DNA of 64,000 nt from Ensifer adhaerens (GCF_020035535.1 NZ_CP083349.1:2728001-2792000), one strand, 5' to 3'. Positions 44,592-53,744 are shown, counted from the stretch's first letter. The notes: generated from the sequence alone by a model not told the origin. Numbers and translations are program-made.

Positions 44592-44618
44592 ACCTCAATT
44601 TCAGAAGACATACCCAAA

Positions 44619-44641
44619 CGCCGCGGCCAGGAGCCGCGGCG
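44619..44641. terminator. Hairpin between convergent polysaccharide genes
   Basis: A perfect 9-bp stem, CGCCGCGGC with GCCGCGGCG, around a 5-base loop. On the minus strand it is followed by TTTGGGT; on the plus strand there is no T-run. It sits between convergent genes and may act in both directions. Confidence 0.5.
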
Positions 44642-44650
44642 ATAGAATGA

Positions 44651-45889
44651 CTATTTGCCTTTGCGTTGACGAAGGCGCAGGTCCTGCCGGAGAACATCTC
44701 TCAACGTCCGGGCGGAGAAATACGAGCCTACTCCGAGTTTCATAAGGCCGCGCTCGATTGAAAGCCTTACGGACGCGATCGTGCGCCGTAACGGCAACGG
44801 CCCCAGCTGCCCGCCGGCGACTAGGTTCGCGTATCGCCGCAGCTGTGGCTTCGGGCGCGGCAGCGTGATTGGGCTCAGGCCGTGCGTTGCCCGATACTGA
44901 TCGAGCGCAGTGACGACACCAGGCGGAACCATCGCCTTGCGCGCCCAGCCCGCAGCCTGCCCCATGGCCCCGCGGTAGAAATCCGCCGGCGCGATTTCAG
45001 GGAAGCGGTCGGACCGGCTCTGTGCTGCAGCCAGTGCGTATTCGCGCAGGATGCCGTTCAACAGCACGCTGGTATCGCCGGGCATCGGCCCGTATTGCAG
45101 CCACTCGCCCTGCTCCTGCTGCATCCACCGTCTGAAGTCCGTCGTCTCCTGGGTAACGGCGCCGATTGTCAGCGCGTTGCCATTGCTCCGCGTTTCGCCC
45201 TGCGTCACCAGCAACGGAAAATCGATGTACGCGTAGCTCTTCAATGCTTCGAGCGTTCGGAACGCGAAGGCATAGTCCGGCGAGATCCCCGTGAAAACAC
45301 TGCCGTAACGCTCGCGGAGAGACGCCACCAGATCCCGGCGCGCGAAGGAATTCAGCAATCGCGGCGTGTCCTTGGGCCAATCGCCCCTCGCAAACTGCTG
45401 GAGCTTGTCCGCCGTTGCGATCTCTCGCGCAGCCACGTTTTCGTGTCCACACCGGAGGCTGCGGTATCCTGGCAGCTCGCGCGCATTCGCAGTCGCGTAG
45501 CCGACAGCGGCTGCCTGTGTCCGTTCTATTGCCGCATAGACCTCTTCGAGCGCATAGAGCCGCAAGGCCATTCGATCGGTAACGAAGCCGACATACTGGC
45601 CTTTCGCATGCGCAATCGCCCATTCCCAATGATCGACCATAGGCAAGTTGTGGTCAGGGCGAATATAGTGAAAACGCGGGTCGGCGCGAAACGGAGCGAG
45701 AGCCGCCTGGTTACGCTCGCTATCAGCGGGCTGCGAGTTGTCCGAGACGATGAGCTCAAGGTCGGAGAAGGTCTGCTCCAGCACGCTTGCCACGGCATCG
45801 ACCAGAATATCCGGACGATTGCGCGTCGGAATGACAACGGAAAAAACAGGAGGCGCGGAACCTTGCGTCACGGTGTCGGTCTTGTCCAT
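44651..45889 (-). CDS. Family 2 glycosyltransferase
   Basis: A 412-residue GT-A fold transferase. The N-terminal nucleotide-binding part is FSVVIPTRNRPDILVDAVASVLEQTFSDLELIVSDNS (16-52), with the acidic VTDRM segment near residue 104 as a possible DxD equivalent. The C-terminal 150 residues are basic and may sit on the membrane surface; no membrane helix is evident. It would add a sugar to a growing glycan. It is the only gene of the central island on the minus strand, divergent from rfbF by 196 bp. Confidence 0.85.
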   Translation of the reverse strand: MDKTDTVTQGSAPPVFSVVIPTRNRPDILVDAVASVLEQTFSDLELIVSDNSQPADSERNQAALAPFRADPRFHYIRPDHNLPMVDHWEWAIAHAKGQYVGFVTDRMALRLYALEEVYAAIERTQAAAVGYATANARELPGYRSLRCGHENVAAREIATADKLQQFARGDWPKDTPRLLNSFARRDLVASLRERYGSVFTGISPDYAFAFRTLEALKSYAYIDFPLLVTQGETRSNGNALTIGAVTQETTDFRRWMQQEQGEWLQYGPMPGDTSVLLNGILREYALAAAQSRSDRFPEIAPADFYRGAMGQAAGWARKAMVPPGVVTALDQYRATHGLSPITLPRPKPQLRRYANLVAGGQLGPLPLRRTIASVRLSIERGLMKLGVGSYFSARTLRDVLRQDLRLRQRKGK

Positions 45890-46085
45890 ACTGCTGTGTG
45901 CACGCGCCTATATTTCCGCCAGCGAATACACTGATCGCGATTGCACAGAATCGGGAAATGCTTCAATGCTCAGCCATAACTGCCCGTGCCTGGAACCGAC
46001 AGACTTCTGGTTGAAGCCGCCAACGTTGTCAATCCGATTGCCCGGTAACCCCTGCATGGGCATCTAGCGATAGCGGGAAGAGTGC

Positions 46086-46853
46086 ATGAAAGTCGTCATA
46101 CTCGCCGGTGGTTACGGCACGCGCATCTCGGAGGAGAGCCATCTGAGACCCAAGCCGATGATCGAAATCGGCGGGCGGCCGATTCTCTGGCACATCATGA
46201 AGATCTACAGCCACTACGGTTTTTCGGATTTCGTGATCTGCCTCGGCTATCGCGGCTACATGATCAAGGAATATTTCTCCAACTACATCCTGCACTCCTC
46301 CGACGTCACCTATGACATGGCGACCGGCGAGACGCTATTCCATTCCAACAAGGCCGAGCCCTGGCGCGTGACACTCGTCGATACCGGCACGGACTCCATG
46401 ACCGGCGGACGCCTGAAGCGCGTTGCCGATCACCTGGGCGACACGTTTTGCCTCACCTATGGCGATGGCGTCGCCGATATCGACATCAAGGCCCTGACCG
46501 ATTTCCATCGCAGCCATGGCCGCGAAGCAACCGTGACCAGCGTGGTTCCGCCGGGGCGCTATGGCGCGCTCGCCGTCAGCGACGGGCACGTTCAAAGCTT
46601 CATCGAGAAGCCCGCCGGCGACAACAACCGCATCAATGGCGGCTTCTTCGTCCTCAACCGGTCGGTGCTCGACCGTATCGAGGGCGACCATACCTCGTTC
46701 GAGACCACGCCGCTTGAAGGTCTGGCCCGCGATGGCCAGCTGATGGCCTTCCCGCATGACGGCTTCTGGCGACCGATGGACACGCTACGCGACAAGAACC
46801 AGCTCGAAGACCTCTGGCAACACGGGTCCGCCCCTTGGAAAGTCTGGCCATGA
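46086..46853 (+). CDS. rfbF: Glucose-1-phosphate cytidylyltransferase
   Basis: A 255-residue nucleotidyltransferase making CDP-glucose from CTP and glucose-1-phosphate. The signature loop VVILAGGYGTRISEESHLRPKPMIEIGG opens the protein. HIMKIYSHYGFSDFVICLGYRGYMIKEYFSNY and the CTP-specific stretch DTGTDSMTGGRLKRV are characteristic of RfbF and separate it from RmlA-type thymidylyltransferases. It overlaps rfbG by four bases (ATGA), so the first two steps of CDP-6-deoxyhexose synthesis are translated together. Confidence 0.94.
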   Translation: MKVVILAGGYGTRISEESHLRPKPMIEIGGRPILWHIMKIYSHYGFSDFVICLGYRGYMIKEYFSNYILHSSDVTYDMATGETLFHSNKAEPWRVTLVDTGTDSMTGGRLKRVADHLGDTFCLTYGDGVADIDIKALTDFHRSHGREATVTSVVPPGRYGALAVSDGHVQSFIEKPAGDNNRINGGFFVLNRSVLDRIEGDHTSFETTPLEGLARDGQLMAFPHDGFWRPMDTLRDKNQLEDLWQHGSAPWKVWP

Positions 46854-47917
46854 GCCGGCTTGCCAACGCTGCCTTCTGGGCCGGCAAGCGCGTGCTTCTG
46901 ACGGGCCACACCGGCTTCAAGGGAAGCTGGGCGCGGCTCTGGCTGGCCGAGATGGGCGCCCGGGTTGCCGGCTACGCCTTGCCACCTTCAGCTGAGCCGG
47001 CTCTGCACGCTTTGCTCGGGTCGGAAGGTTTCCTGCACGAAAATCTCGCTGATATCCGCGACGGCGACACGCTCACGGCGGCTATTCGGCAGTTCGAGCC
47101 GGAAGTCATCCTGCATATGGCCGCCCAGCCGCTGGTGCGCGAAAGCTACCGCACACCGGCCGAAACCTTCGACGTCAATGTCATGGGAACGGTACGGGTG
47201 CTTGAGGCCGCCCGCACGGCACCTGCTCTGAAGACGATCGTCGTCGTGACCACAGACAAGGTCTACCGCAACGACGAGAGCGGCCGGCACTTTCCGGAAG
47301 AGGCCGTGCTCGGCGGCCATGATCCTTACTCCGGCTCCAAGGCCGCCTGCGAACTGGTCGTCTCGACCTGGCGGGATTCGTTCCTGCGTGAGCGCGGCAT
47401 CCGGGTTGCGACGGCCCGCGGCGGCAATGTACTCGGCGGCGGCGACTTTTCCGTCGACCGCCTCGTGCCCGACATTGTCCGGGCAGCCCTCTCCGGAGAA
47501 ACGCTTGCGATCCGCAGCCCGATGGCGACCCGTCCCTGGCAGCACGTGCTCGACTGCCTCAATGGCTACCTCGTCTATGCCGAAGCCCTCCACGGCGATG
47601 AGACCGAGGTCGCCGCGCTGAACTTCGGTCCCTCCCCCGCGGAACGACAGATCCCGGTGCGCGACGTCGCTGGTGCGATCCAGACCGCCATGGGTCTCCC
47701 GACGGAATGGCACGAGACCTCGGCGCACGACCAGCCGCGCGAAATGCAGGCCCTCGGCCTTGATCCCGCCCTTGCCCTGAAAACACTATCCTGGACCTCC
47801 CGTCTTTCCCAGGACCAGGCGATCGAATGGACCGCACGCTGGTATGACGGCTGGCGCCGTGGCGCCGTTGCCCGCGACCTGACGCTCGGCCAAATCGACG
47901 CATTCATGAGAGGCTAA
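46850..47917 (+). CDS. rfbG: CDP-glucose 4,6-dehydratase
   Basis: A 355-residue extended SDR enzyme that converts CDP-glucose to CDP-4-keto-6-deoxyglucose. NAD binds at VLLTGHTGFKGSWARLWL (20-37); TTDKVYRN is the RfbG form of the catalytic Thr-Asp-Lys motif, and Tyr/Lys are in DPYSGSKAACE. RPWQHVLDCLNGYL is also typical. The ATG at 46850 overlaps the rfbF stop and is preferred to one 15 bases upstream inside rfbF. The product is the branch point for many 3,6-dideoxy or branched sugars; no 3-dehydratase (RfbH) is in the window. Confidence 0.94.
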   Translation: MSRLANAAFWAGKRVLLTGHTGFKGSWARLWLAEMGARVAGYALPPSAEPALHALLGSEGFLHENLADIRDGDTLTAAIRQFEPEVILHMAAQPLVRESYRTPAETFDVNVMGTVRVLEAARTAPALKTIVVVTTDKVYRNDESGRHFPEEAVLGGHDPYSGSKAACELVVSTWRDSFLRERGIRVATARGGNVLGGGDFSVDRLVPDIVRAALSGETLAIRSPMATRPWQHVLDCLNGYLVYAEALHGDETEVAALNFGPSPAERQIPVRDVAGAIQTAMGLPTEWHETSAHDQPREMQALGLDPALALKTLSWTSRLSQDQAIEWTARWYDGWRRGAVARDLTLGQIDAFMRG

Positions 47918-47925
47918 CGACTTCG

Positions 47926-49158
47926 ATGCCCCACAACTGCCGTTTCTGCTCGACGCCCCTCGAGACCGTCTTTGCCGACTTGGGATCAACGCCCTGGTCC
48001 AACTCGTTTCTGGAGCCAACCGAAGAAGCGCTGGCGCGCGAGCGCTCGTTTCCGCTGAAGGCAATGGTTTGCTCCGAATGCCTGCTGGTCCAGACGACGG
48101 AGACCGTGCCGGCCGACGAAATCTTCACCGACGGCTACGCCTATCTCTCGTCGTTCTCGACAAGCTGGCTGGAACACGCCCGCCGCTACGCCGATACCAT
48201 GACCGAGCGCTTCGGGCTTAACAGCACGTCGCAGGTTGTCGAGATCGCCTCGAATGACGGCTATCTGCTGCAGTATTTCGTCGCCAAGGGCGTACCGGTG
48301 CTCGGTGTCGAGCCCGCCGCCAATGCCGCGCGAATCGCCGAGGATCGCAAGGTCCCGACCGAGGTGGCGTTCTTCGGCCGAGAAACCGCGACGGCGCTCG
48401 TCAATCGCGGCATCCGCGCCGACCTGACGGCCGCCAACAACGTGCTGGCGCACGTGCCCGACATCGCGGATTTCGTTGGCGGCTTTGCCATTCTGCTGAA
48501 GCCCGATGGCGTCGCAACCTTCGAGTTTCCGCATCTCCTGCGCCTCATCGAAGGTGTGCAGTTCGATACGATCTACCACGAACACTATTCCTATCTGTCG
48601 CTGGCCGCCGTCGAGCGCATCTTCGAGAGTTCCGGCCTGAAGGTCTTCGACGTCGAGGAACTCGGCACCCATGGTGGCTCGTTGCGCGTTTTTGCTCAGC
48701 TTGCCTCCGGTACCCGCGAAACGACCGAGGCGCTCGCAGCCGTGCGCGAGAAGGAAGCGGCTGCCGGCCTGACGCGCATGGAAACCTATGCCGCCTTCGA
48801 CGACCGGATCGCCGCCGTCTGCAAAGGGTTTCAGGCGTTCCTGGCCCGCGCCAGGGCCGAAGGCAAGACAGTGGCCGCCTACGGCGCCGCAGCGAAGGGA
48901 AATACCTTCCTCAACGTCTGCGGCGTCAAGCCTGGCGAGATCGCCTTCGCCGTCGACCGCAACGATCTGAAGCAGGGCAAGCTCCTGCCGGGCACCCACA
49001 TTCCGGTGCACGCGCCAGCCCACCTGCAGGTCGCCAAACCCGACTATCTCGTGATCCTGCCCTGGAACCTCACGGACGAAATCGTCGCCGACAACGCTGC
49101 GATCCGCGCCTGGGGCGGGCAATTCGTCGTTGCAATTCCGGAAATCCGGATCCTCTGA
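47926..49158 (+). CDS. NDP-hexose C-methyltransferase (zinc-finger type)
   Basis: A 410-residue three-part methyltransferase. An N-terminal zinc site is formed by Cys5, Cys8, Cys49 and Cys52 (CRFC, CSEC). The middle SAM-binding domain has VVEIASNDGYLLQYF, and FEFPHLLRLIEGVQFDTIYHEHYSYLSLAAVERIF contains the catalytic Tyr-His-Glu-His cluster of TylC3-type enzymes. The C-terminal domain begins around TVAAYGAAAKGNTFLN. These enzymes add a methyl carbon to a keto sugar, usually at C3. Lying 8 bp after rfbG, it probably methylates the CDP-4-keto-6-deoxyhexose or a derivative, yielding a branched sugar. Confidence 0.9.
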   Translation: MPHNCRFCSTPLETVFADLGSTPWSNSFLEPTEEALARERSFPLKAMVCSECLLVQTTETVPADEIFTDGYAYLSSFSTSWLEHARRYADTMTERFGLNSTSQVVEIASNDGYLLQYFVAKGVPVLGVEPAANAARIAEDRKVPTEVAFFGRETATALVNRGIRADLTAANNVLAHVPDIADFVGGFAILLKPDGVATFEFPHLLRLIEGVQFDTIYHEHYSYLSLAAVERIFESSGLKVFDVEELGTHGGSLRVFAQLASGTRETTEALAAVREKEAAAGLTRMETYAAFDDRIAAVCKGFQAFLARARAEGKTVAAYGAAAKGNTFLNVCGVKPGEIAFAVDRNDLKQGKLLPGTHIPVHAPAHLQVAKPDYLVILPWNLTDEIVADNAAIRAWGGQFVVAIPEIRIL

Positions 49159-49168
49159 TCAGAAGACC

Positions 49169-49203
49169 GGGCGGTAAGGGGATGTCGCAGCCTCTTACCG
49201 CCC
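49169..49203 (+). terminator. Hairpin after the C-methyltransferase gene
   Basis: A 13-bp stem with one G-T pair begins GGGCGGTAAG and closes CTTACCGCCC, with a 9-base loop, 10 bases after the stop codon. No T-run follows, though the next 40 bases are AT-rich. It probably ends or protects the rfbF-rfbG transcript. Confidence 0.55.
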
Positions 49204-49337
49204 CACATCCTCCCTAAGTAACGAAAATCAAAAAATTATCGCCCTGAGACGCCTTGCCCCAAAATAGGCAAAATCGAAGGCACACTCAGCAACGGCGTGG
49301 GTATTGACGGTTGCAAAAAAGCACCCAAGGAGGTGCC

Positions 49338-50075
49338 ATGTCTACCCTTGACCTATGCATTGTCGCCACGCGGCGCCCAGACTTGCTTGCCCAGACGCTA
49401 ACGAGCTTCCGGGAGAGAATTTTCAGCAACCTTGAACTCGGCGGAGCCTATCTCAACCTTGATCCTGCCTTCGGCTCTATCGAGGATCATCACGCCTGTG
49501 TCGATATCTTCCGCAGCTATTTCCCCGAAGGGGTCGTGTTCCAACCGGAGAGCCCCGGCTTCTGCGCAGCCGTCGCAAGACTGTGGTCGGCGACCAGCGC
49601 CGAGTATGTCTTTCATCTCGAAGACGATTGGATCGCCCTGAGGGATATGGGCACGGAACTGCTGGCGCCCTTCGCCGATCCGGCGATCACCCAGGTGTCG
49701 TTCCATACGGCGGACCAGAACTGGGATATCGGTCGCAAGGGCCACTTCCATCAGCGAAACGAGTATGCGCGCTTCCTCGGGATCAAGATCCCGCTGTTTC
49801 GCACCTTCCCGAAGTTTACGACGTCTCCGTCCATCCTGCGCGGCGGGTTTGCGCGGCATTGCGCCGGCCTGATGGATCTCTCCCGAGACCCGGAGAAGCA
49901 GTTTTATTCGGGCGTGAACCCGGCGATGGAATCCTACGTCAGGCGTTCGCGCAACTACATCTTCTCGCCCGAGGCGGGTCCGGTCATCAAGGACATGGGG
50001 CGCGAATGGCGTGAGCAGCGGCGAATCCAGAAGGTGATCACCAACTCCACCTCGATCTGGCGGCAAAGCGCGTAA
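49338..50075 (+). CDS. Glycosyltransferase-like protein of the polysaccharide island
   Basis: A 245-residue protein with features of a GT-A glycosyltransferase: STLDLCIVATRRPDLLAQTLTSFRERIF as the first strand-helix unit and EYVFHLEDDWIALRDM, where the EDD acidic motif could bind the metal and nucleotide sugar. It lacks membrane segments. I cannot place it in a numbered GT family by eye. The start at 49338 has a near-perfect AAGGAGGTG site. It closes the island; a 15-bp inverted repeat separates it from the convergent peptide transporter operon. Confidence 0.75.
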   Translation: MSTLDLCIVATRRPDLLAQTLTSFRERIFSNLELGGAYLNLDPAFGSIEDHHACVDIFRSYFPEGVVFQPESPGFCAAVARLWSATSAEYVFHLEDDWIALRDMGTELLAPFADPAITQVSFHTADQNWDIGRKGHFHQRNEYARFLGIKIPLFRTFPKFTTSPSILRGGFARHCAGLMDLSRDPEKQFYSGVNPAMESYVRRSRNYIFSPEAGPVIKDMGREWREQRRIQKVITNSTSIWRQSA

Positions 50076-50111
50076 CGGAACGGCTGTCGCCCAGGCGCAT
50101 TCCAGCCGGAG

Positions 50112-50143
50112 GATAGAAGCGGGACCACGGTCCCGCTTCTATC
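50112..50143. terminator. 15-bp perfect inverted repeat between convergent operons
   Basis: Arms GATAGAAGCGGGACC and the exact inverse flank a 2-base centre. It sits 36 bases after the glycosyltransferase stop and 10 bases after the stop of the converging ATPase gene. There is no T-run on either side; a bidirectional transcript-end hairpin is the simplest reading. Confidence 0.65.
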
Positions 50144-50153
50144 GATACCGACT

Positions 50154-50921
50154 TCACGCGGTTGCGACGGCGTCCTTGCGCTGGAAGCCCTTGCTCGCGG
50201 CCATCAGGCTACGCGTATAATCCTCGCCGATACGCCCCGCGACGAGGTCCGCCGAAGACAAGCGCTCGACCACACGCCCGCCCTGCATGACCGCCAGCCG
50301 GTCGCACATATGGGTGACGACGCCGAGGTCGTGGCTGACCATGATGAAGGTGAGCTTGTGGTCACGACGGACCTGTTCCAGGAGGTTCAGAACTTCGGCC
50401 TGCACCGAGGCGTCGAGTGCCGAGGTCGGTTCGTCGAGCAGCAGGATCGAGGGTTCGAGGATCAGTGCTCGAGCGATCGCGACGCGCTGGCGCTGGCCGC
50501 CCGAAAGCTGGTGCGGATAACGGAAGCGGAAGCCGGACCCAAGACCGACCTCATCAAGCGCCTTCAGGATACGGCGCTCGCCGTCGGCCACGCCGTGGAT
50601 CGCCAGCGGCTCCAGCAATTGCCGGTCGATCGTCTGGCGCGGATGCAGCGAGCCGTAGGGATCCTGAAACACCATCTGCACGGCGCGGTAGAAGGCTTTG
50701 TCGCGCTTTGCCCCCTGCAGAACGCGGTCATGCACGCGAATGGTGCCGCCCGTGACCGGCGCAAGGCCGGCAATCGCCCGCAGCAAGGTCGATTTGCCCG
50801 ACCCGGATTCGCCGACGAGCCCGAAGGATTCGCCCGGCGCAATCTCGACGCTGACGTCGTTCAACGCCTTGAACTCGTCGTAGGTGACGGAAAGGTTCGA
50901 AACGGAAACGGCAGATGTCAT
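50154..50921 (-). CDS. Di/oligopeptide ABC transporter ATPase (DppF-like)
   Basis: A 255-residue ATPase with Walker A GESGSGKST, signature LSGGQRQRVAIARAL and Walker B ILLLDEPTSALD. FQDPYGSLHPRQTI is the family-specific stretch of oligopeptide-importer F subunits. The ATG at 50921 overlaps the stop of the D subunit by four bases, like the other junctions of this operon; a GTG nine bases upstream is an alternative. It lacks the long C-terminal oligopeptide extension of OppF. It pairs with the D subunit to power the permease. Confidence 0.92.
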   Translation of the reverse strand: MTSAVSVSNLSVTYDEFKALNDVSVEIAPGESFGLVGESGSGKSTLLRAIAGLAPVTGGTIRVHDRVLQGAKRDKAFYRAVQMVFQDPYGSLHPRQTIDRQLLEPLAIHGVADGERRILKALDEVGLGSGFRFRYPHQLSGGQRQRVAIARALILEPSILLLDEPTSALDASVQAEVLNLLEQVRRDHKLTFIMVSHDLGVVTHMCDRLAVMQGGRVVERLSSADLVAGRIGEDYTRSLMAASKGFQRKDAVATA

Positions 50922-51751
50922 TGAGCCCACTCCGGCTTGCGGTCGAGAACCGGCAGGGGATGACGATCGGAGCCGATCGCCGGCATGCAGTTCAGAAGCC
51001 CTTGCGTATAGGGATGCTTGGCGTTGGCGAGCTCGGACGCCGCCAGTTCTTCGACGATCCGGCCGGCATACATGACGATCACCCGGTCGCAGAAGGAGGA
51101 GACGAGGCGCAGATCATGCGACACGAAGATGAGGCCCATGCCACGGTCAGCGACGAGCTTGTCGAGAATACCAAGCACTTCGAGCTGCACCGTCACGTCG
51201 AGCGCCGAGGTCGGCTCGTCGGCGATCAGCAGTTCCGGGCCGGCAACCAGCATCATCGCGATCATCGCGCGCTGCCCCATGCCACCCGAAACCTCGTGCG
51301 GGTAGAGATCGTAGACGCGCTTCGGATCACGGATTTGCACCGCCGCCAGCATGTCGAGCGCCCTTTCCCGGGCTTCGCCACGGCTGACGCTCTCATGCTG
51401 CCGCAGGGTCTCGACGATCTGCCGGCCAATGCTCATCACTGGGTTCAGCGAATACTTAGGATCCTGCAGGATCATCGCGATCCGCTTGCCCCTCAGATCC
51501 CGGCGCACCTTCGGCGACGCGGACAAGAGGTCGATGCCGTCAAAGTTCAACTGCTTTGCCGTCACCTGCGCATGACCAGGCGTCAGCCCCATGATCGCCC
51601 GGCCGGTCTGCGACTTGCCGGAGCCGCTTTCGCCAACGATGCCGAGGCGTTCGCGGCCGAGCGTGAAGGAGACCCCGCGCACGGCCTCGACTAGGCCGGT
51701 GCGGGTCGGGAACGAGACCTTGAGGTCTTCAACAGTCAGAAGCGCACTCAT
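50918..51751 (-). CDS. Di/oligopeptide ABC transporter ATPase (DppD-like)
   Basis: A 277-residue ATPase. Walker A is GESGSGKSQTGRAIMG, with Gln in place of the usual Thr after Ser; the signature region reads EVSGGMGQRAMIAMML, and Walker B is ELLIADEPTSALDVT. ILQDPKYSLNPVMSIG is the typical segment for peptide transporters. Walker A Lys and Ser are intact. The unusual signature (SGGMGQR instead of SGGMRQR) is a common variant in this subfamily. It overlaps both neighbours by four bases. Confidence 0.92.
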   Translation of the reverse strand: MSALLTVEDLKVSFPTRTGLVEAVRGVSFTLGRERLGIVGESGSGKSQTGRAIMGLTPGHAQVTAKQLNFDGIDLLSASPKVRRDLRGKRIAMILQDPKYSLNPVMSIGRQIVETLRQHESVSRGEARERALDMLAAVQIRDPKRVYDLYPHEVSGGMGQRAMIAMMLVAGPELLIADEPTSALDVTVQLEVLGILDKLVADRGMGLIFVSHDLRLVSSFCDRVIVMYAGRIVEELAASELANAKHPYTQGLLNCMPAIGSDRHPLPVLDRKPEWAQ

Positions 51752-52680
51752 TGACCGCTCTCCCGCGGGTCAAGCGCATCGCGCAGGCCGTCGCCGAGCA
51801 GGTTGAAACCGAGGCTGACGATCAGGATCGCGATGCCGGGCATCGTTGCCACCCACCACTGGTCGAGAATGAAACGGCGACCAGAAGCGATCATCGCACC
51901 CCATTCCGGCAACGGTGGCTGCGCGCCGAGGCCGAGGAAGCCGAGGCCGGCGGCGGTCAGGATGATGCCAGCCATGTCGAGCGTGACGCGCACGATCAGC
52001 GACGACATGCACATCGGCATCACATGGCGGAAGACGATGCGGATCGGCGACGCGCCCATCAGTTGCACGGCGGCGATGTAATCGGAGTTGCGCACCGTCA
52101 GCGTTTCTGCGCGGGCAATGCGCGCGTAGGGTGGCCATGAGGTGATGGCAATCGCGATCACCGCGTTCTCGATGCCCGGTCCGAGCGCTGCGACGAAGGC
52201 GAGCGCCAGGACCAGTTTCGGGAAGGCGAGGAAGATATCGGTGATGCGCATCAGCACTGCATCGACCCAGCCGCCGGCATAGCCGGCGACCGCACCGACG
52301 ATCAGCCCGATCGGCGCGGCGATGACCGCGACGAGAAGGACGACGGCGAGCGTCAGGCGCGAACCATGAATCAGTCGCGAGAGGATGTCGCGGCCGAGAT
52401 CATCCGTGCCCAGCAGATAGCCAGGGCTTCCCGGCGGCATCAGCCGGGCATTGGCGAGGTCGCCGATATAGGGCGAATGCGGTGCCAGGACATCGGCGAA
52501 GGCTGCAATGAAGACCAGCGCCAGCAGGATAATGAGGCCGAGCACGGCCAGTTTGTTGGCGGCAAAGCGCTGCCAGGTCATGTAGGCGCGGCCAAGCCGA
52601 GCCTGGGTGCGCGACTGCGGGCGATCGGACAGCAGCCATTCGCGGCGCGTCATCACGCGTGTTTCGGTAATGGTGCTCAT
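51748..52680 (-). CDS. Di/oligopeptide ABC transporter permease (DppC-like)
   Basis: A 310-residue inner-membrane permease with an N-terminal OppC-type segment (RAYMTWQRFAANKLAVLGLIILLALV) and five to six membrane helices. The hairpin domain HSPYIGDLANARLMPPGSPGYLLGTDDLGRDILSRLIHGSR is diagnostic of OppC/DppC proteins, and the EAA loop that docks the ATPase is near IRIARAETL...AAVQLMGAS. ATGA overlaps link it to the B and D subunits. Confidence 0.93.
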   Translation of the reverse strand: MSTITETRVMTRREWLLSDRPQSRTQARLGRAYMTWQRFAANKLAVLGLIILLALVFIAAFADVLAPHSPYIGDLANARLMPPGSPGYLLGTDDLGRDILSRLIHGSRLTLAVVLLVAVIAAPIGLIVGAVAGYAGGWVDAVLMRITDIFLAFPKLVLALAFVAALGPGIENAVIAIAITSWPPYARIARAETLTVRNSDYIAAVQLMGASPIRIVFRHVMPMCMSSLIVRVTLDMAGIILTAAGLGFLGLGAQPPLPEWGAMIASGRRFILDQWWVATMPGIAILIVSLGFNLLGDGLRDALDPRESGQ

Positions 52681-53744
52681 CGCTGGCGCGTCCTCGGGTC
52701 GAGCGTCCGGTAGAGAAGGTCGGACAGGAGATTGATGCCGATGAAGACCGAACCGATGACGATGGTGCCACCAAGGACGGCGTTCATGTCGGCATTCTGC
52801 AGCGAATTGGTGATGTAGAGGCCAAGGCCCGGCCAGGCAAAGACGGTTTCGGTCAGCACCGAACCTTCGAGCAGACCGGCATAGGAAAGCGCGATGACCG
52901 TCACGAGCGGAACCGCCGCATTGCGCAGCGCATGCCCCCAGATGATACGCGTCTCGGACAATCCCTTGGCGCGCGCCGCCACGATGTATTCCTGCTGCAA
53001 CTCATTGAGCATGAAGCTGCGCGTCATGCGACTGATATAGGCGAGCGAGAAGTAGCCGAGCAGCGAGGCCGGCAGGATGATGTGGCGGAACACGTCCCAG
53101 AGCACGTCCCATTGCCGCTGCCAGAGCGCATCGAACAGGTAGAAGCCTGTGATCGGCGTGAACGTGTATTCGAACACGATATCGATACGGCCGGGATAGG
53201 CGACCCACTTCAGCCGCGCGTAGAACACCAGCAGCGACAGGAGCGCCAGCCAGAAGATCGGCACGGAATAGCCGACAAGGCCGATGACGCGCACGATCTG
53301 GTCGGCGATGCTGCCGCGCTTGACGGCGGCAAGCACACCGAGCGGAACGCCGAAAACGGCGCCGATCAGAGTGCCGAGCGTCGCAAGCTCCATGGTCGCC
53401 GGGAAGACGCGGCGGATGTCGGTCATGACGGGATTGGTCGTCAGTACCGAAACGCCGAAATCACCGGTCAGCGCCTGGCGGACATAGATGAAGAATTGTT
53501 GATAGAGGGGCAGGTTCAGCCCCATCGCCTCGCGCGTCCTTTCGACGACATGCGTGGGCGCCCGGTCGCCGAGGACGGCCAGAACCGGGTCGATCGGGAT
53601 TATCCGTCCGATGAAGAAGGTGACGGCCAGCAGGCCGAGATAGGTCGTCACGACGACGACGAAAAAACGCAGCACTGCTGCCGCGATCTTGCCGGGACGG
53701 GCGCGTTTGCGCCCGTCCACGGTCCCTGTTCCGCTCATGCTCAA
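52677..53744 (-). CDS. Di/oligopeptide ABC transporter permease (DppB-like)
   Basis: A 355-residue permease with a basic N-terminal tail of about 22 residues, then the usual first helix. FFIGRIIPIDPVLAVLGDRAP and GLNLPLYQQFFIYVRQALTGDFGVSV are DppB/OppB-type periplasmic segments; the EAA loop lies around QQEYIVAARAKGLSETRIIWGHALRNA. An ATG six bases downstream is an alternative start. It forms the channel with the C subunit. It follows the binding-protein gene by 36 bp. Confidence 0.93.
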   Translation of the reverse strand: MSMSGTGTVDGRKRARPGKIAAAVLRFFVVVVTTYLGLLAVTFFIGRIIPIDPVLAVLGDRAPTHVVERTREAMGLNLPLYQQFFIYVRQALTGDFGVSVLTTNPVMTDIRRVFPATMELATLGTLIGAVFGVPLGVLAAVKRGSIADQIVRVIGLVGYSVPIFWLALLSLLVFYARLKWVAYPGRIDIVFEYTFTPITGFYLFDALWQRQWDVLWDVFRHIILPASLLGYFSLAYISRMTRSFMLNELQQEYIVAARAKGLSETRIIWGHALRNAAVPLVTVIALSYAGLLEGSVLTETVFAWPGLGLYITNSLQNADMNAVLGGTIVIGSVFIGINLLSDLLYRTLDPRTRQR

